A stretch of DNA of 64,000 bases from Paenibacillus nasutitermitis (GTDB taxonomy: Bacteria > Bacillota > Bacilli > Paenibacillales > Paenibacillaceae), in the NCBI RefSeq assembly GCF_014641075.1, contig NZ_BMHP01000001.1, forward strand, positions 620,001 to 684,000. Direction: 5' to 3'. The translations under genes and the position numbers were made by a program. Shown piece after piece: positions 15,755-23,933 of this stretch. How positions within the stretch are numbered: the first letter of the stretch is position 1; every line of letters starts with the position of its first letter. The notes beneath the pieces are model-generated. The model worked only from the letters and a program-made list of their open reading frames with translations. It was not told where the DNA came from and did not search any database.

Positions 15755-17112
15755 TGTCCATCACCCTCCTCAATCCCTCTGGCTTTCATCTCGTCTTCCA
15801 CATGATTGGTTTTAAACATTTTGATCAGCACGCGCACCGAGGTGAAGCCGAGCACGACGTATAAGGCAGTGAAGACGATCAGCATCGTATCCACGTGATC
15901 CGAGACGGTTGCGCCCTCAGAGGTTTTCATGATGCCGTGGAGAATCCAGGGCTGGCGCCCAACCTCCGCGAAGATCCAGCCATGCTCAATGGTCAGCATA
16001 GAGACAGGTGCTGCCAACACGATTCCCCACAGCAGCCATTTGTTCGTGAAAGCAAGCTGGCGTTTGCGCCAGAGCACCAGCATGAAGGCCGAGGATATCA
16101 GAACCATCAAAGCGACAAACCCCATTTTGATATCAAACAAATAATGAATCCAGAGCGGCGGCTGTTCATCATCCGGGATATCGTTCAGTCCGGTAACTTC
16201 CGAATTGGGATTCCCGTGCGCCAATATGCTGAGGGCGAATGGAATCTTCAGCCCGTATTTGATTTCATTATTCTCGTCGAGAATCCCGCCAAGCACGAGA
16301 GGCGCCTGAGTGGAGGTTTCGAAATGCCACTCCATAGCAGCCAGCTTCTCCGGCTGATAGCTGGCAAGGTATTTGCCCGACAAGTCGCCGATAACAGCAC
16401 TGCCGATCAGGAACACAAAAGCGGATACCATGGTCAGTTTCAGCGCTTTCTTATGATAGACATGATTTCGGCCTTTCAGCAGGGAATAAGCGGCAATAGC
16501 GGCCAAAGCGAACGCGCAGGTTGTATAGGCAGTAATCAGCACATGCGATACCTTGGTCGGCATGGCAGGGCTGAGCATCGCGCCGAACGGCGAAATGTCG
16601 GTGATGGCGCCATCGACAACCGTAACACCAGCCGGTGCATTCATGAATGCATTGACGATGGTAATAAAGAACGCCGAACCGGAAGAGCCGATCACAACGG
16701 GAACGAGCAGCCAGAAATGAATCATTCTGTTCTTGAAACGGTCCCAGGTATATAAATAAATGCCGAGAAAAATCGCTTCGAAGAAAAAAGCAAAGGTCTC
16801 CATAAACAGTGGCAGCGCGATGGATTGGCCGGCTACACGCATAAAGCTTGGCCACAGCAGACTGAGCTGCAGTCCGATAGCGGTCCCCGTTACTACACCG
16901 ACGGCTACGGTGATAACGAACCCCCGTGCCCAGCGTCTGGCAAGCAGCAGGTAATGCGGATCATTGCGCCTGATCCCGATCCATTCCGCAAGCGCAATCA
17001 TCAGCGGCACCCCGACGCCGATCGTGGCATAAATAATGTGAAAAGCGAGTGTGAACGATGTGAGTATCCGGCTGTACATGACCGGATCGTATCCGCTAAG
17101 CAGCATGTTCAA
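15751..17112 (-). CDS. cydA: Cytochrome bd oxidase subunit I
   Basis: 453 residues, nine membrane segments. Visible landmarks are the helix-1 heme-ligand region LAFHIIYA (His about 25), KVSHVLITAY with the b558 His (about 190), and the invariant EVGRQPWILHG near residue 390. The quinol-binding loop is short, as in Gram-positive CydA proteins. The AGGAGGG ribosome binding site is clear. It is the second gene of an operon led by a 40-residue membrane peptide and controlled by a Rex-type operator. Confidence 0.97.
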   Translation of the reverse strand: MNMLLSGYDPVMYSRILTSFTLAFHIIYATIGVGVPLMIALAEWIGIRRNDPHYLLLARRWARGFVITVAVGVVTGTAIGLQLSLLWPSFMRVAGQSIALPLFMETFAFFFEAIFLGIYLYTWDRFKNRMIHFWLLVPVVIGSSGSAFFITIVNAFMNAPAGVTVVDGAITDISPFGAMLSPAMPTKVSHVLITAYTTCAFALAAIAAYSLLKGRNHVYHKKALKLTMVSAFVFLIGSAVIGDLSGKYLASYQPEKLAAMEWHFETSTQAPLVLGGILDENNEIKYGLKIPFALSILAHGNPNSEVTGLNDIPDDEQPPLWIHYLFDIKMGFVALMVLISSAFMLVLWRKRQLAFTNKWLLWGIVLAAPVSMLTIEHGWIFAEVGRQPWILHGIMKTSEGATVSDHVDTMLIVFTALYVVLGFTSVRVLIKMFKTNHVEDEMKARGIEEGDGQ

Positions 17113-17147
17113 AACCCTCCTTTATCTGATAGAGTAAGTGATTATAA

Positions 17148-17270
17148 TTAAAAAATCCGCCGGGAAAGTGCGAGCAGCATAATAACAGCTACCACGACGC
17201 AAAGAATAATAAGACGTTTCTCCTGTTTGGCAATTCGTTCGCCGGATGAATGCTGCTGCTTGTCAGCCAT
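17148..17270 (-). CDS. 40-residue single-span membrane peptide heading the cyd operon
   Basis: Reads MADKQQHSSGERIAKQEKR then a hydrophobic helix (LIILCVVVAVIMLLALS) and a short RRIF end. A basic, polar N terminus followed by one membrane span suggests an inner-membrane peptide with its N side in the cytoplasm. GAAGGG precedes the ATG. It lies 35 bases before cydA and downstream of the Rex box, so it is co-transcribed. It differs from CydS/CydX, and CydS is already encoded at the other end of the operon. An assembly or stability role is a guess from position only. Confidence 0.65.
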   Translation of the reverse strand: MADKQQHSSGERIAKQEKRLIILCVVVAVIMLLALSRRIF

Positions 17271-17311
17271 GAGAATCCCTTCTTTCTGGGTGATTGTTGT
17301 CTATTGCTTCT

Positions 17312-17342
17312 AGTATAGATGAAATTGTGATATTTTTCACAA
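17312..17342 (-). promoter_or_regulatory. Rex operator overlapping the cyd promoter
   Basis: TTGTGATATTTTTCACAA at 17325-17342 fits the 18-bp Rex consensus TTGTGA-N6-TCACAA exactly. On the minus strand its first half can serve as -35 TTGTGA, 19 bases before -10 TATACT (17317-17312). Rex binding would block the promoter until NADH rises, the known regulation of cyd operons in Firmicutes. Confidence 0.85.
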
Positions 17343-17402
17343 TCATATGTGACCAGGGATTGACTAATTGTTGTCTAAGTAATGAATGGACCCTCATCAA
17401 CA

Positions 17403-17448
17403 ATCCAACTGAACACACAAGTTGGACCACTTGTGTGTTCAGTTGGAT
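17403..17448. repeat. Perfect 19-bp inverted repeat
   Basis: ATCCAACTGAACACACAAG (17403-17421) and its exact complement (17430-17448) with an 8-base spacer. It lies between the 3' end of the minus-strand AraC gene and the cyd promoter. No T run follows on either strand. It may be an unusual terminator of the AraC transcript or a mobile-element relic. The rest of 17343-17509 shows nothing else recognisable. Confidence 0.75.
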
Positions 17449-17509
17449 CAAGCTCATGATCAATGCAAAACTGGGCAAGTCCCGGCACTTCTTTGGCAAA
17501 CCGCAAATT

Positions 17510-19846
17510 TTAATGGTTTACACGATTGTTTTTTCTGCTATGGGTTAATCGATATTCGGTTAGCGAGACTCCGAAATATTTTTTAAAACTTGTGTAGAAG
17601 TAATTTGACATTTCCATTCCGCATTTCTCCAATATTTCGTTAATCGGCAATGGAGATTGCTCTAAATAATTTTTAATATGCTCCATCCGTACCATCGTGA
17701 TGTATTCGGCTACGGACTTGCCAGTTGTCGTTTTAAACATCTTACCAAGATAAACGGATGATATGTTGAACACGTCCGCACAGTTATTCAACGTAAGATT
17801 CTTATCTGCAAAGGATTCGTTTATCATGTCGATCACCTTATTTACGATTTCATTTTTTTTCCTGTCCTTTAAGCCCTCTTTCAGCAGAATGATTTCATCG
17901 AATAATTCGAAAAATGTCTGTTCGATTTCCTGAAAAGTCTCAAATCTACCGACCTTGTTGAAGAAATCAATGGAAATATTGTTGAATGTCGATTGTGAAC
18001 CCTCTGTGATTCGGCTAAGTGAGTTATAAATGGAAAAAAACAAGGATATGACGGATGTGATGATATTGTCATAGGAGGAATGTTCCATCGTTTTAATAAT
18101 TTCCTTGTAGGCTTCTTTAGCAGCCCCGCCACTTCCCAGCTTCAGACAATCGATGAGCTGTTTTTCTTTTGAAGCTGGGAACATAAAGGAGCCATCATCG
18201 ACTTGCTTCAAGATGTCCGGGGTTATGATGCTTAAATGTCCCAATTTAATTCGATACATGGAAAGAAGAAGCGTCTCTTCGTATTTAGGCTTAATGTTAG
18301 GAGGAGAATCGACTGGAAACCCAAGCGTTCCGGATAAGGAGATATTCAAATACTGCATAACTTGGTTTTGAATATTAGTGATGATAGCCTTGAATAGGTC
18401 ATATAACTCATCTTCTTTACCTGAATAGCCATCGATGTCTGCCAATACCGTAATATGGTCCATTGCAGTGTCGATAACTTCGTTTCTATAATGCTGGGAA
18501 GTAATTTCTTTGGCTATATTCACAATCGCATATTTATATAAAGATCGGTCATTCTCATTATACGTATTGGAAAAATCTTTGAAGGAGTCAATTTTCAAAA
18601 TAAATAAAAACAAGGTGTTCGTAAATTTTACGTGGAAATTAAATTCTTTTTCTTTGGCGATTATTTTATCCGTTGAAAGGAAGCCGTGACCGGTCACCAA
18701 ATTTTTCAAGAAATTATTTTTTAAGAGGAGAGAATTATCTCTATTTCTATTCTCGAGCAGGCTTGTCTTATCAATGATTCCGGTGAACGTACTCGAAAGA
18801 AAACCTACCTCATCCATTTTCTTCTCCAGTTTATCTTCTAAAGCCAGTTTTTGCTTGATCCCCCTGGTAAGAGCGCCAAGCGGACTATATAACCTTTTGG
18901 ATGCAAGAAAAGAGAATAAAAGTCCCATTAGCAAAATAATCAGGCAAAAAATGATGGTAATATACCCATTTTTTTTGACGCTCGAAAATACGGAGTCATA
19001 AGGAGTCAGACTTAGAAATTTCCATTTCAAAACATCGGAAGAAACATAGGAGATGACATATTTTTTTTTGTCCAGCTGATCAAAAAAAGTACCTGATGGA
19101 GCAGCATCGGAGAGAATGTTACGAATATAGGGCTGATCTGCAATATTCTGCATGAACATATCGGATAAACTGTGGCTTATGATTGTACCTTTCTCATCGA
19201 TGACAAAAATTTCGTTTCCTTCGTTGCTCATATTATTGTTCAGGGAGGAGATCGTTAACCGTAACCAGTCGGCATCCACGTTTAATACGATGGCACTGTT
19301 GAAGCTTCCGGTATTATAAAAGGTATCGAATAAAATGTAGGTATATACATTGGCAAAGGCTGTCTCTCCACCTTGTAGAGTCGGGATTTTTCTTGGGATT
19401 GGATAAAGGGGAGCCGATTGGTTGGTGCGGGGGCTCTTCAACAAACGGACAATTTCTTTATCGTAAAAGTCGGCACTGTTATAAAAAGTTTCCTTGGCAA
19501 TAATCGTATCAATTTGAGGGTTATAAATGTAGGTCGATTGAATGTAGGAGTTGGGGATCGTTAAATCATTTAAGGTTTTAATCGCGTTGCTGATATTAAG
19601 AATATCTTCCGTGGTACTGTAAGCAAAAGCCATAATTCCGTTATTCAGCAATAATGATTGACAGAACTTTTCGGAGAGATTGTCCATATATACAGAGCTG
19701 TAGCTGATTTTGGACAATATATTTTCGTTCAACCCTTTTACCGTTTCGACGGAGGAAGAGGTGTAGTTATAGTACAGCAGGGAGGAGAGCATCAGAATTA
19801 AGGTTGTGATACTGGCCACGAACGAGAGGAGCAACTTTCTGTACAT
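17510..19846 (-). CDS. Membrane-anchored AraC-family regulator with extracellular sensor
   Basis: About 778 residues. N-terminal membrane segment (about 5-28), a roughly 260-residue extracellular domain of dCACHE-like size, a second membrane segment (about 293-317, NGYITIIFCLIILLMGLLF), a cytoplasmic middle region, and a C-terminal AraC DNA-binding domain (about 675-775) with both helix-turn-helix parts (CADVFNISSVYLGKMFKTTT and INEILEKCGMEMSNYFYTSF). Such one-protein receptors sense a sugar outside and activate nearby uptake genes. It is divergent from the permease gene at 20097. The start MYRKLLLSF is chosen because AAAGGTGG lies just upstream; the frame extends 84 bases further without a signal. 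Confidence 0.92.
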   Translation of the reverse strand: MYRKLLLSFVASITTLILMLSSLLYYNYTSSSVETVKGLNENILSKISYSSVYMDNLSEKFCQSLLLNNGIMAFAYSTTEDILNISNAIKTLNDLTIPNSYIQSTYIYNPQIDTIIAKETFYNSADFYDKEIVRLLKSPRTNQSAPLYPIPRKIPTLQGGETAFANVYTYILFDTFYNTGSFNSAIVLNVDADWLRLTISSLNNNMSNEGNEIFVIDEKGTIISHSLSDMFMQNIADQPYIRNILSDAAPSGTFFDQLDKKKYVISYVSSDVLKWKFLSLTPYDSVFSSVKKNGYITIIFCLIILLMGLLFSFLASKRLYSPLGALTRGIKQKLALEDKLEKKMDEVGFLSSTFTGIIDKTSLLENRNRDNSLLLKNNFLKNLVTGHGFLSTDKIIAKEKEFNFHVKFTNTLFLFILKIDSFKDFSNTYNENDRSLYKYAIVNIAKEITSQHYRNEVIDTAMDHITVLADIDGYSGKEDELYDLFKAIITNIQNQVMQYLNISLSGTLGFPVDSPPNIKPKYEETLLLSMYRIKLGHLSIITPDILKQVDDGSFMFPASKEKQLIDCLKLGSGGAAKEAYKEIIKTMEHSSYDNIITSVISLFFSIYNSLSRITEGSQSTFNNISIDFFNKVGRFETFQEIEQTFFELFDEIILLKEGLKDRKKNEIVNKVIDMINESFADKNLTLNNCADVFNISSVYLGKMFKTTTGKSVAEYITMVRMEHIKNYLEQSPLPINEILEKCGMEMSNYFYTSFKKYFGVSLTEYRLTHSRKNNRVNH

Positions 19847-19938
19847 CCTTAAACCACCTTTGTTGAAGGACTGGATAACCGGGAAATTTTGTATATCCAC
19901 TGTAATATATCCGAAGTAGAAACTCAACACTATTGTAC

Positions 19939-19966
19939 TTTTTTCGTGAGATGTTCATTTTTTAGA
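19939..19966 (+). promoter_or_regulatory. Candidate AraC-type activation element, copy 1
   Basis: TTTTTTCGTGAGATG followed by TTCATTTTTTAGA. This resembles the elements at 23823-23848 and 26408-26434, sharing TTTTTTCG, ATG and TCATTTTTTA. It lies in the 250-base divergent region between the AraC gene and the permease operon; that region has no other obvious structure. Confidence 0.4.
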
Positions 19967-20096
19967 GGATTGAATAATTTTCGTTGGCCTATTTTCAAAA
20001 AAACGGTGTTCTATCGTTTTATTGTTGTATCCATGACGCTGGCATTCGACTTATGCTCAGTTTACAAAAAACATTTTACAATAAGGAGAAATGCGG

Positions 20097-21047
20097 ATGA
20101 AAGGCAAGACGACCAGCAGACGACCCATACCCTTTATAAGTGAGATCATTAAAAATAAGATCTTTTATGCCATGATGCTCCCCGGGCTGATCTACATTAT
20201 TGTGATCTATTATTTGCCTATGCTCGGAGTGGTTATCGCATTTGAAGAATACAACCCGATCAAGGGTATTTTCGGGAGTAAGTGGATCGGGTTCAAGAAC
20301 TTCACTTTTCTCTTCCAATCGGATGCGCTTTTTCAAATCACATTCAATACGATCTTCTATAACCTCATTTTTATTATTCTCGGTATTGGTTTATCGCTCG
20401 TGATTGCCATTCTGATCAACGAAATCGGCAATCGTTTTCTTGCAGGTGCTTATAAGAGCATTTTACTGCTTCCTTATCTCTTGTCGTGGGTAGTAGCTGA
20501 ATATTTACTGTTCTCTTTTCTAAGTATGGATAAAGGCATTATTAACAATATTCTACTGGCAGTCGGATTCGAGCCTGTTCAGTGGTACTCGGAGCCAGGT
20601 TACTGGAGGATGTTATTGCCGGCGGCTTATGTATGGAAGAATGTCGGTTATTTCTCTGTCATATTTGCTGCAGGTATAGCGGGAATTTCCACCGAGTTTT
20701 ATGAGGCTGCGAAAATGGATGGAGCAAGCAGGCTTCAGCAAGCCATCAAGATCACAATTCCGATGTTGGCCCCAATCACAGTCACCTTGCTGCTCCTGCA
20801 AGTGGGTAAAATCTTTTATGCTGCTTTCGGGGACTGGGGATTATTTTATAATCTGCCGAAGGAATCAGGTGTGCTGTTTAGCACCACCAATGTAATTGAC
20901 ACCTATGTCTACAGATCACTTAAAACGATGAGCGATTTTGGAATGTCTTCGGCTGTAGGCTTGTACCAGTCCTGTGTTGGTTTTGTCCTTGTTCTTGTGT
21001 CGAACTATTTGATAAAACGGTATGATCGTGACAGTGCGTTGTTTTAG
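20097..21047 (+). CDS. ABC transporter permease, LplB-type
   Basis: 316 residues, six membrane segments, the typical opening of LplB/YteP proteins (FYAMMLPGLIYIIVIYYLPM) and the EAA loop EAAKMDGASRLQQA. With the YtcP-type permease and the lipoprotein downstream it forms an importer for oligosaccharides or similar glycans. ATG 20097 has AAGGAG eight bases upstream; ATG 20091 would be only two bases away. It is divergent from its presumed regulator at 17510-19846. No ATPase is encoded in the operon. Confidence 0.93.
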   Translation: MKGKTTSRRPIPFISEIIKNKIFYAMMLPGLIYIIVIYYLPMLGVVIAFEEYNPIKGIFGSKWIGFKNFTFLFQSDALFQITFNTIFYNLIFIILGIGLSLVIAILINEIGNRFLAGAYKSILLLPYLLSWVVAEYLLFSFLSMDKGIINNILLAVGFEPVQWYSEPGYWRMLLPAAYVWKNVGYFSVIFAAGIAGISTEFYEAAKMDGASRLQQAIKITIPMLAPITVTLLLLQVGKIFYAAFGDWGLFYNLPKESGVLFSTTNVIDTYVYRSLKTMSDFGMSSAVGLYQSCVGFVLVLVSNYLIKRYDRDSALF

Positions 21048-21058
21048 GAGGAGATAAG

Positions 21059-21934
21059 ATGAATCAGCGAATTTCGTTATCCAGTACAGTCATTAATCTC
21101 AGCTTTATGGTCTGCTGCGCACTATGTTTGTTGCCATTGTTAGTGGTTCTTTCCATTTCATTGTCCGATGAGCAATCTATATTCCAGTTTGGCTACCATT
21201 TCATTCCTAGGAAGTTTAGTTTCAGTGCTTATGAATATATTCTTAACGGAAACTCGCCTCTATTACAGGCATACGGAGTCACGATCCTCGTTACAGTCGC
21301 AGGTACCTTATTGCATCTTGTCATTTCATCAATGTTTGCATACAGCCTTTCAAGAAATGAAGTGAAATACAGGAACATCGTTTCCTTCTTAGTCGTGTTC
21401 TGTCTATTATTCAATGGGGGAATCGTGCCTTGGTATATCCTGCTCTCGAAATTTCTTCATCTGAAAGACACTCTATTTGTGCTGTTTGTTCCTTATCTTG
21501 TCTCATCCGTGAATGTACTCATCATGAGAAATTTTTTTAAGTTTACGATTCCGGAATCCATTATAGAGTCTGCAAGAATTGATGGTTCAGGTGAATTTAA
21601 TACGTTTTTAAAGCTTGTCATCCCCTTATCGACGCCAGTGCTCGCAACGATCGGTCTTTTCACCGCCGTCTTTCTCTGGAATGACTGGTTTACTGCGGCT
21701 CTCTTCATTGAGAACGGTAAGCTGTATACGCTGCAGTTCCTCCTTCAGTCCATTATGAATAACATCGCCTTTCTCCAAGGTAATGCGTTGACGGCAAGAG
21801 CCGCAGCTGCTCAGCCGGATGAGACCGCGAGGATGGCAACATGCATTTTGGCAATAGGGCCAATCATACTGGCGTACCCTTTTTTACAGAAATATTTCGT
21901 AAAAGGTCTTACATTAGGCGCTGTGAAATCGTAA
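21059..21934 (+). CDS. ABC transporter permease, YtcP-type
   Basis: 291 residues, six membrane segments, EAA-type loop ESARIDGSGEFNTFLKLVIP and the family C terminus YFVKGLTLGAVKS. A segment (ALTARAAAAQPDETARMA) before the last helix is typical of YtcP proteins. It begins 11 bases after the LplB-type gene, with an AGGAGG site. It pairs with that gene to form the membrane channel. Confidence 0.93.
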   Translation: MNQRISLSSTVINLSFMVCCALCLLPLLVVLSISLSDEQSIFQFGYHFIPRKFSFSAYEYILNGNSPLLQAYGVTILVTVAGTLLHLVISSMFAYSLSRNEVKYRNIVSFLVVFCLLFNGGIVPWYILLSKFLHLKDTLFVLFVPYLVSSVNVLIMRNFFKFTIPESIIESARIDGSGEFNTFLKLVIPLSTPVLATIGLFTAVFLWNDWFTAALFIENGKLYTLQFLLQSIMNNIAFLQGNALTARAAAAQPDETARMATCILAIGPIILAYPFLQKYFVKGLTLGAVKS

Positions 21935-21990
21935 GGTATGGCTTTACTGGGCATAAGCCTGTTTAGTATAAAAAATGCGGAGGTCAAAAC

Positions 21991-23583
21991 ATGAAAAGAA
22001 CAAAGAAAATGCTGAAGTCTGTGCTAGCGATGGGTCTTGGTTTCACGATCGTGCTTGCGGGTTGTTCCAAACAAGAGAATAAAGTAAATACGGATCCGCC
22101 TGAACCTGCACCTGCAACGACAACCAAGGAGACGGCACCGGAGGATAAACCAGCCGAGACCGAGTTACCGCCTGTTGATCTTACGTACTATTTCCCGAAT
22201 TCGCCTCAGCAGGATTTACAATCTGTAGAAGATAATTTGAATAAGCTTGTTCAGCCGAAGATTAATGCTACGATTCATCTCAAACTTATTGATTGGGGCA
22301 CGTACGAAGAGAAAATGAAAGTTATTATGGCTTCCGGGGAGCCCTACGATATTGCCTGGACAGCCGGAAATTTAAACAACTATTTCCAAAACGTGGCGAA
22401 TGGAGCTTATGCGCCGCTGGATGAATTAATTGAAAAATATCCGGACATGAAGGGCGGTATTCCTGACATGTTCTGGAATGCCGTGAAAGTTAAAGGACAA
22501 ATCTATGGCGTGCCTGTCTTCCAACAGTCAACCGCAGGGTACGGCTATGAAATACAGAAAGCCGTAGCGGATAAGTATAAGCTGGACTGGAAGTCAATCA
22601 CGAAGCTTTCGGACCTGACCCCATTTCTGGAAACGGTTAAGAAGAACGAACCTAATCTTATACCTTGGGAATACAGTCAACAGGCTGATCCGTTCCAGGT
22701 GGCTCCTCCCATGTTCGGCCTGGAGACCTTAGGCGATCCCAAGACTCCCGGAGATCTTTACTTAACAGATGCCAGTAAGGTTGTTAACCAGTATGAAACA
22801 CCAGAATTTTTAGAATATGTAACCCTGATGAGAGAATGGTACACCAAAGGATATTTAAGGAAAGATGCCGCTACATTAAAAGAAACCGCTTCAGATCGTA
22901 AAGCTGGAAAAAATGCTCTTATGTTAGGCCAGATAGATAATGACTCAATAGCTTTTGAGAATGCGGGAATGGATGCAGGAGGAAGGATGTCCAATTTCAA
23001 TCCGGATACGCAGTCCTATGACCTCCAGTTCGTTAAGCCTTTGCTTACTACGGATAAAGCTTCTGCTACAATAACAGCTATCTCTGCGAATTCTCCAAAC
23101 ATAGAGAGGGCTATGATGTTCATAAACCTTCTTAACACAGACAAAGAAATTTACAATGCACTGGTATGGGGCGTTGAGGGTAAACATTACAAGAAAGTGG
23201 CGGAAAACCGTATTGAAACGAATAAAGAAGGAGGTTACCAGATTTTTTCCCCGTGGGAGTTCGGCAACATGACGCTTAGCTATTTGTTTGAAGGTGATCC
23301 TAAAGGTAACGACGAAAAGTATACTCAGATGTGGATCGACCTTAATAAAAATGCCACACCTTCAAATGCCTTAGGATTTGTATTCGACTTTACACCTGTG
23401 AAGGCTGAGAAGGCTAATGTCGATGCTGCCTTTACTGAGCTTTATTACGCTTTAGCTTCCGGTTCTGTAGATCCGGATAAGTACTTGCCCATCTTCATTG
23501 ATAAATTAAAGAAAGCAGGGTCAGATACAATTATTGCCGAGAAGCAAAAGCAATTGGATGAGTGGAGAGCAACAAACAAGTAA
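21991..23583 (+). CDS. Solute-binding lipoprotein, YtcQ/LipO type
   Basis: 530 residues. Signal peptide with lipobox LAGC, an acidic Pro/Thr-rich linker of about 40 residues, then a large binding-protein domain of the YtcQ/LipO type (DLTYYFPNSPQQDLQSVED near the start, FYALASGSVDP-like end). It is anchored outside the membrane to capture the ligand for the two permeases just upstream. GGAGG precedes the ATG. Last gene of the operon; a terminator follows. Confidence 0.93.
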   Translation: MKRTKKMLKSVLAMGLGFTIVLAGCSKQENKVNTDPPEPAPATTTKETAPEDKPAETELPPVDLTYYFPNSPQQDLQSVEDNLNKLVQPKINATIHLKLIDWGTYEEKMKVIMASGEPYDIAWTAGNLNNYFQNVANGAYAPLDELIEKYPDMKGGIPDMFWNAVKVKGQIYGVPVFQQSTAGYGYEIQKAVADKYKLDWKSITKLSDLTPFLETVKKNEPNLIPWEYSQQADPFQVAPPMFGLETLGDPKTPGDLYLTDASKVVNQYETPEFLEYVTLMREWYTKGYLRKDAATLKETASDRKAGKNALMLGQIDNDSIAFENAGMDAGGRMSNFNPDTQSYDLQFVKPLLTTDKASATITAISANSPNIERAMMFINLLNTDKEIYNALVWGVEGKHYKKVAENRIETNKEGGYQIFSPWEFGNMTLSYLFEGDPKGNDEKYTQMWIDLNKNATPSNALGFVFDFTPVKAEKANVDAAFTELYYALASGSVDPDKYLPIFIDKLKKAGSDTIIAEKQKQLDEWRATNK

Positions 23584-23622
23584 GAAGTAATTAAGGAATA
23601 GTAAGGAATTATAATAAAAACT

Positions 23623-23676
23623 GGGAACTTACACTGTAGATCAATTCGTTGAATTTACATGAAGGTTCCCTTTTTT
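23623..23676 (+). terminator. Terminator of the LplB/YtcP/YtcQ-type operon
   Basis: GGGAAC (23623-23628) pairs with GTTCCC (23665-23670), followed by T6. The long loop contains a second hairpin, TCAA-TTCG-TTGA, with a stable TTCG loop. Confidence 0.7.
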
Positions 23677-23689
23677 ACGTCTGCAGATC

Positions 23690-23796
23690 GCATAGCGGAT
23701 GTCGCCTTGTGCGATTCCGATATCGACGATATTCGCCATTATGTTAGGAAGAGCCAGTAAAGCGATGGACTGAGCGATCATAAGAATGAAACCCAT
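23690..23796 (-). pseudogene. N-terminal remnant of an ABC exporter (ATPase-permease type)
   Basis: An ATG at 23796 opens MGFILMIAQSIALLALPNIM, then ANIVDIGIAQGDIRYA. This is the first membrane helix and loop of bacterial multidrug-type half transporters (pattern LP..MA.IVD.GI..GD..Y). Similarity ends near 23690, and the frame runs into the terminator of the preceding operon. Only about 36 of some 580 residues remain and nothing follows on that strand. Confidence 0.5.
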
Positions 23797-23822
23797 TGTT
23801 GTTTAATACGAATAGCCCCATT

Positions 23823-23848
23823 TTTTTCGGATGCCTCATTTTTTACTT
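23823..23848 (+). promoter_or_regulatory. Candidate AraC-type activation element, copy 2
   Basis: TTTTTCGG then ATGCCTCATTTTTTACTT, about 86 bases before the membrane AraC gene. It matches 23 of 27 aligned positions with 26408-26434 in front of the solute-binding protein gene that this AraC protein probably controls. A shared GCGGTTAC follows both (23879 and 26483). Confidence 0.55.
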
Positions 23849-23933
23849 GATGCCAGTTGGTTATTTCATCTACTGTATGCGGTTACAACCATGTGGTACA
23901 ATTAATTTTATTTAAAAGATAAGGGGGATTCCG

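Noticed and set aside
15895..16755. 286-codon open frame on the plus strand opposite cydA
   Set aside because: Antisense to a clearly real gene; low-complexity, Arg/His/Gly-rich product without family features and no ribosome binding site.
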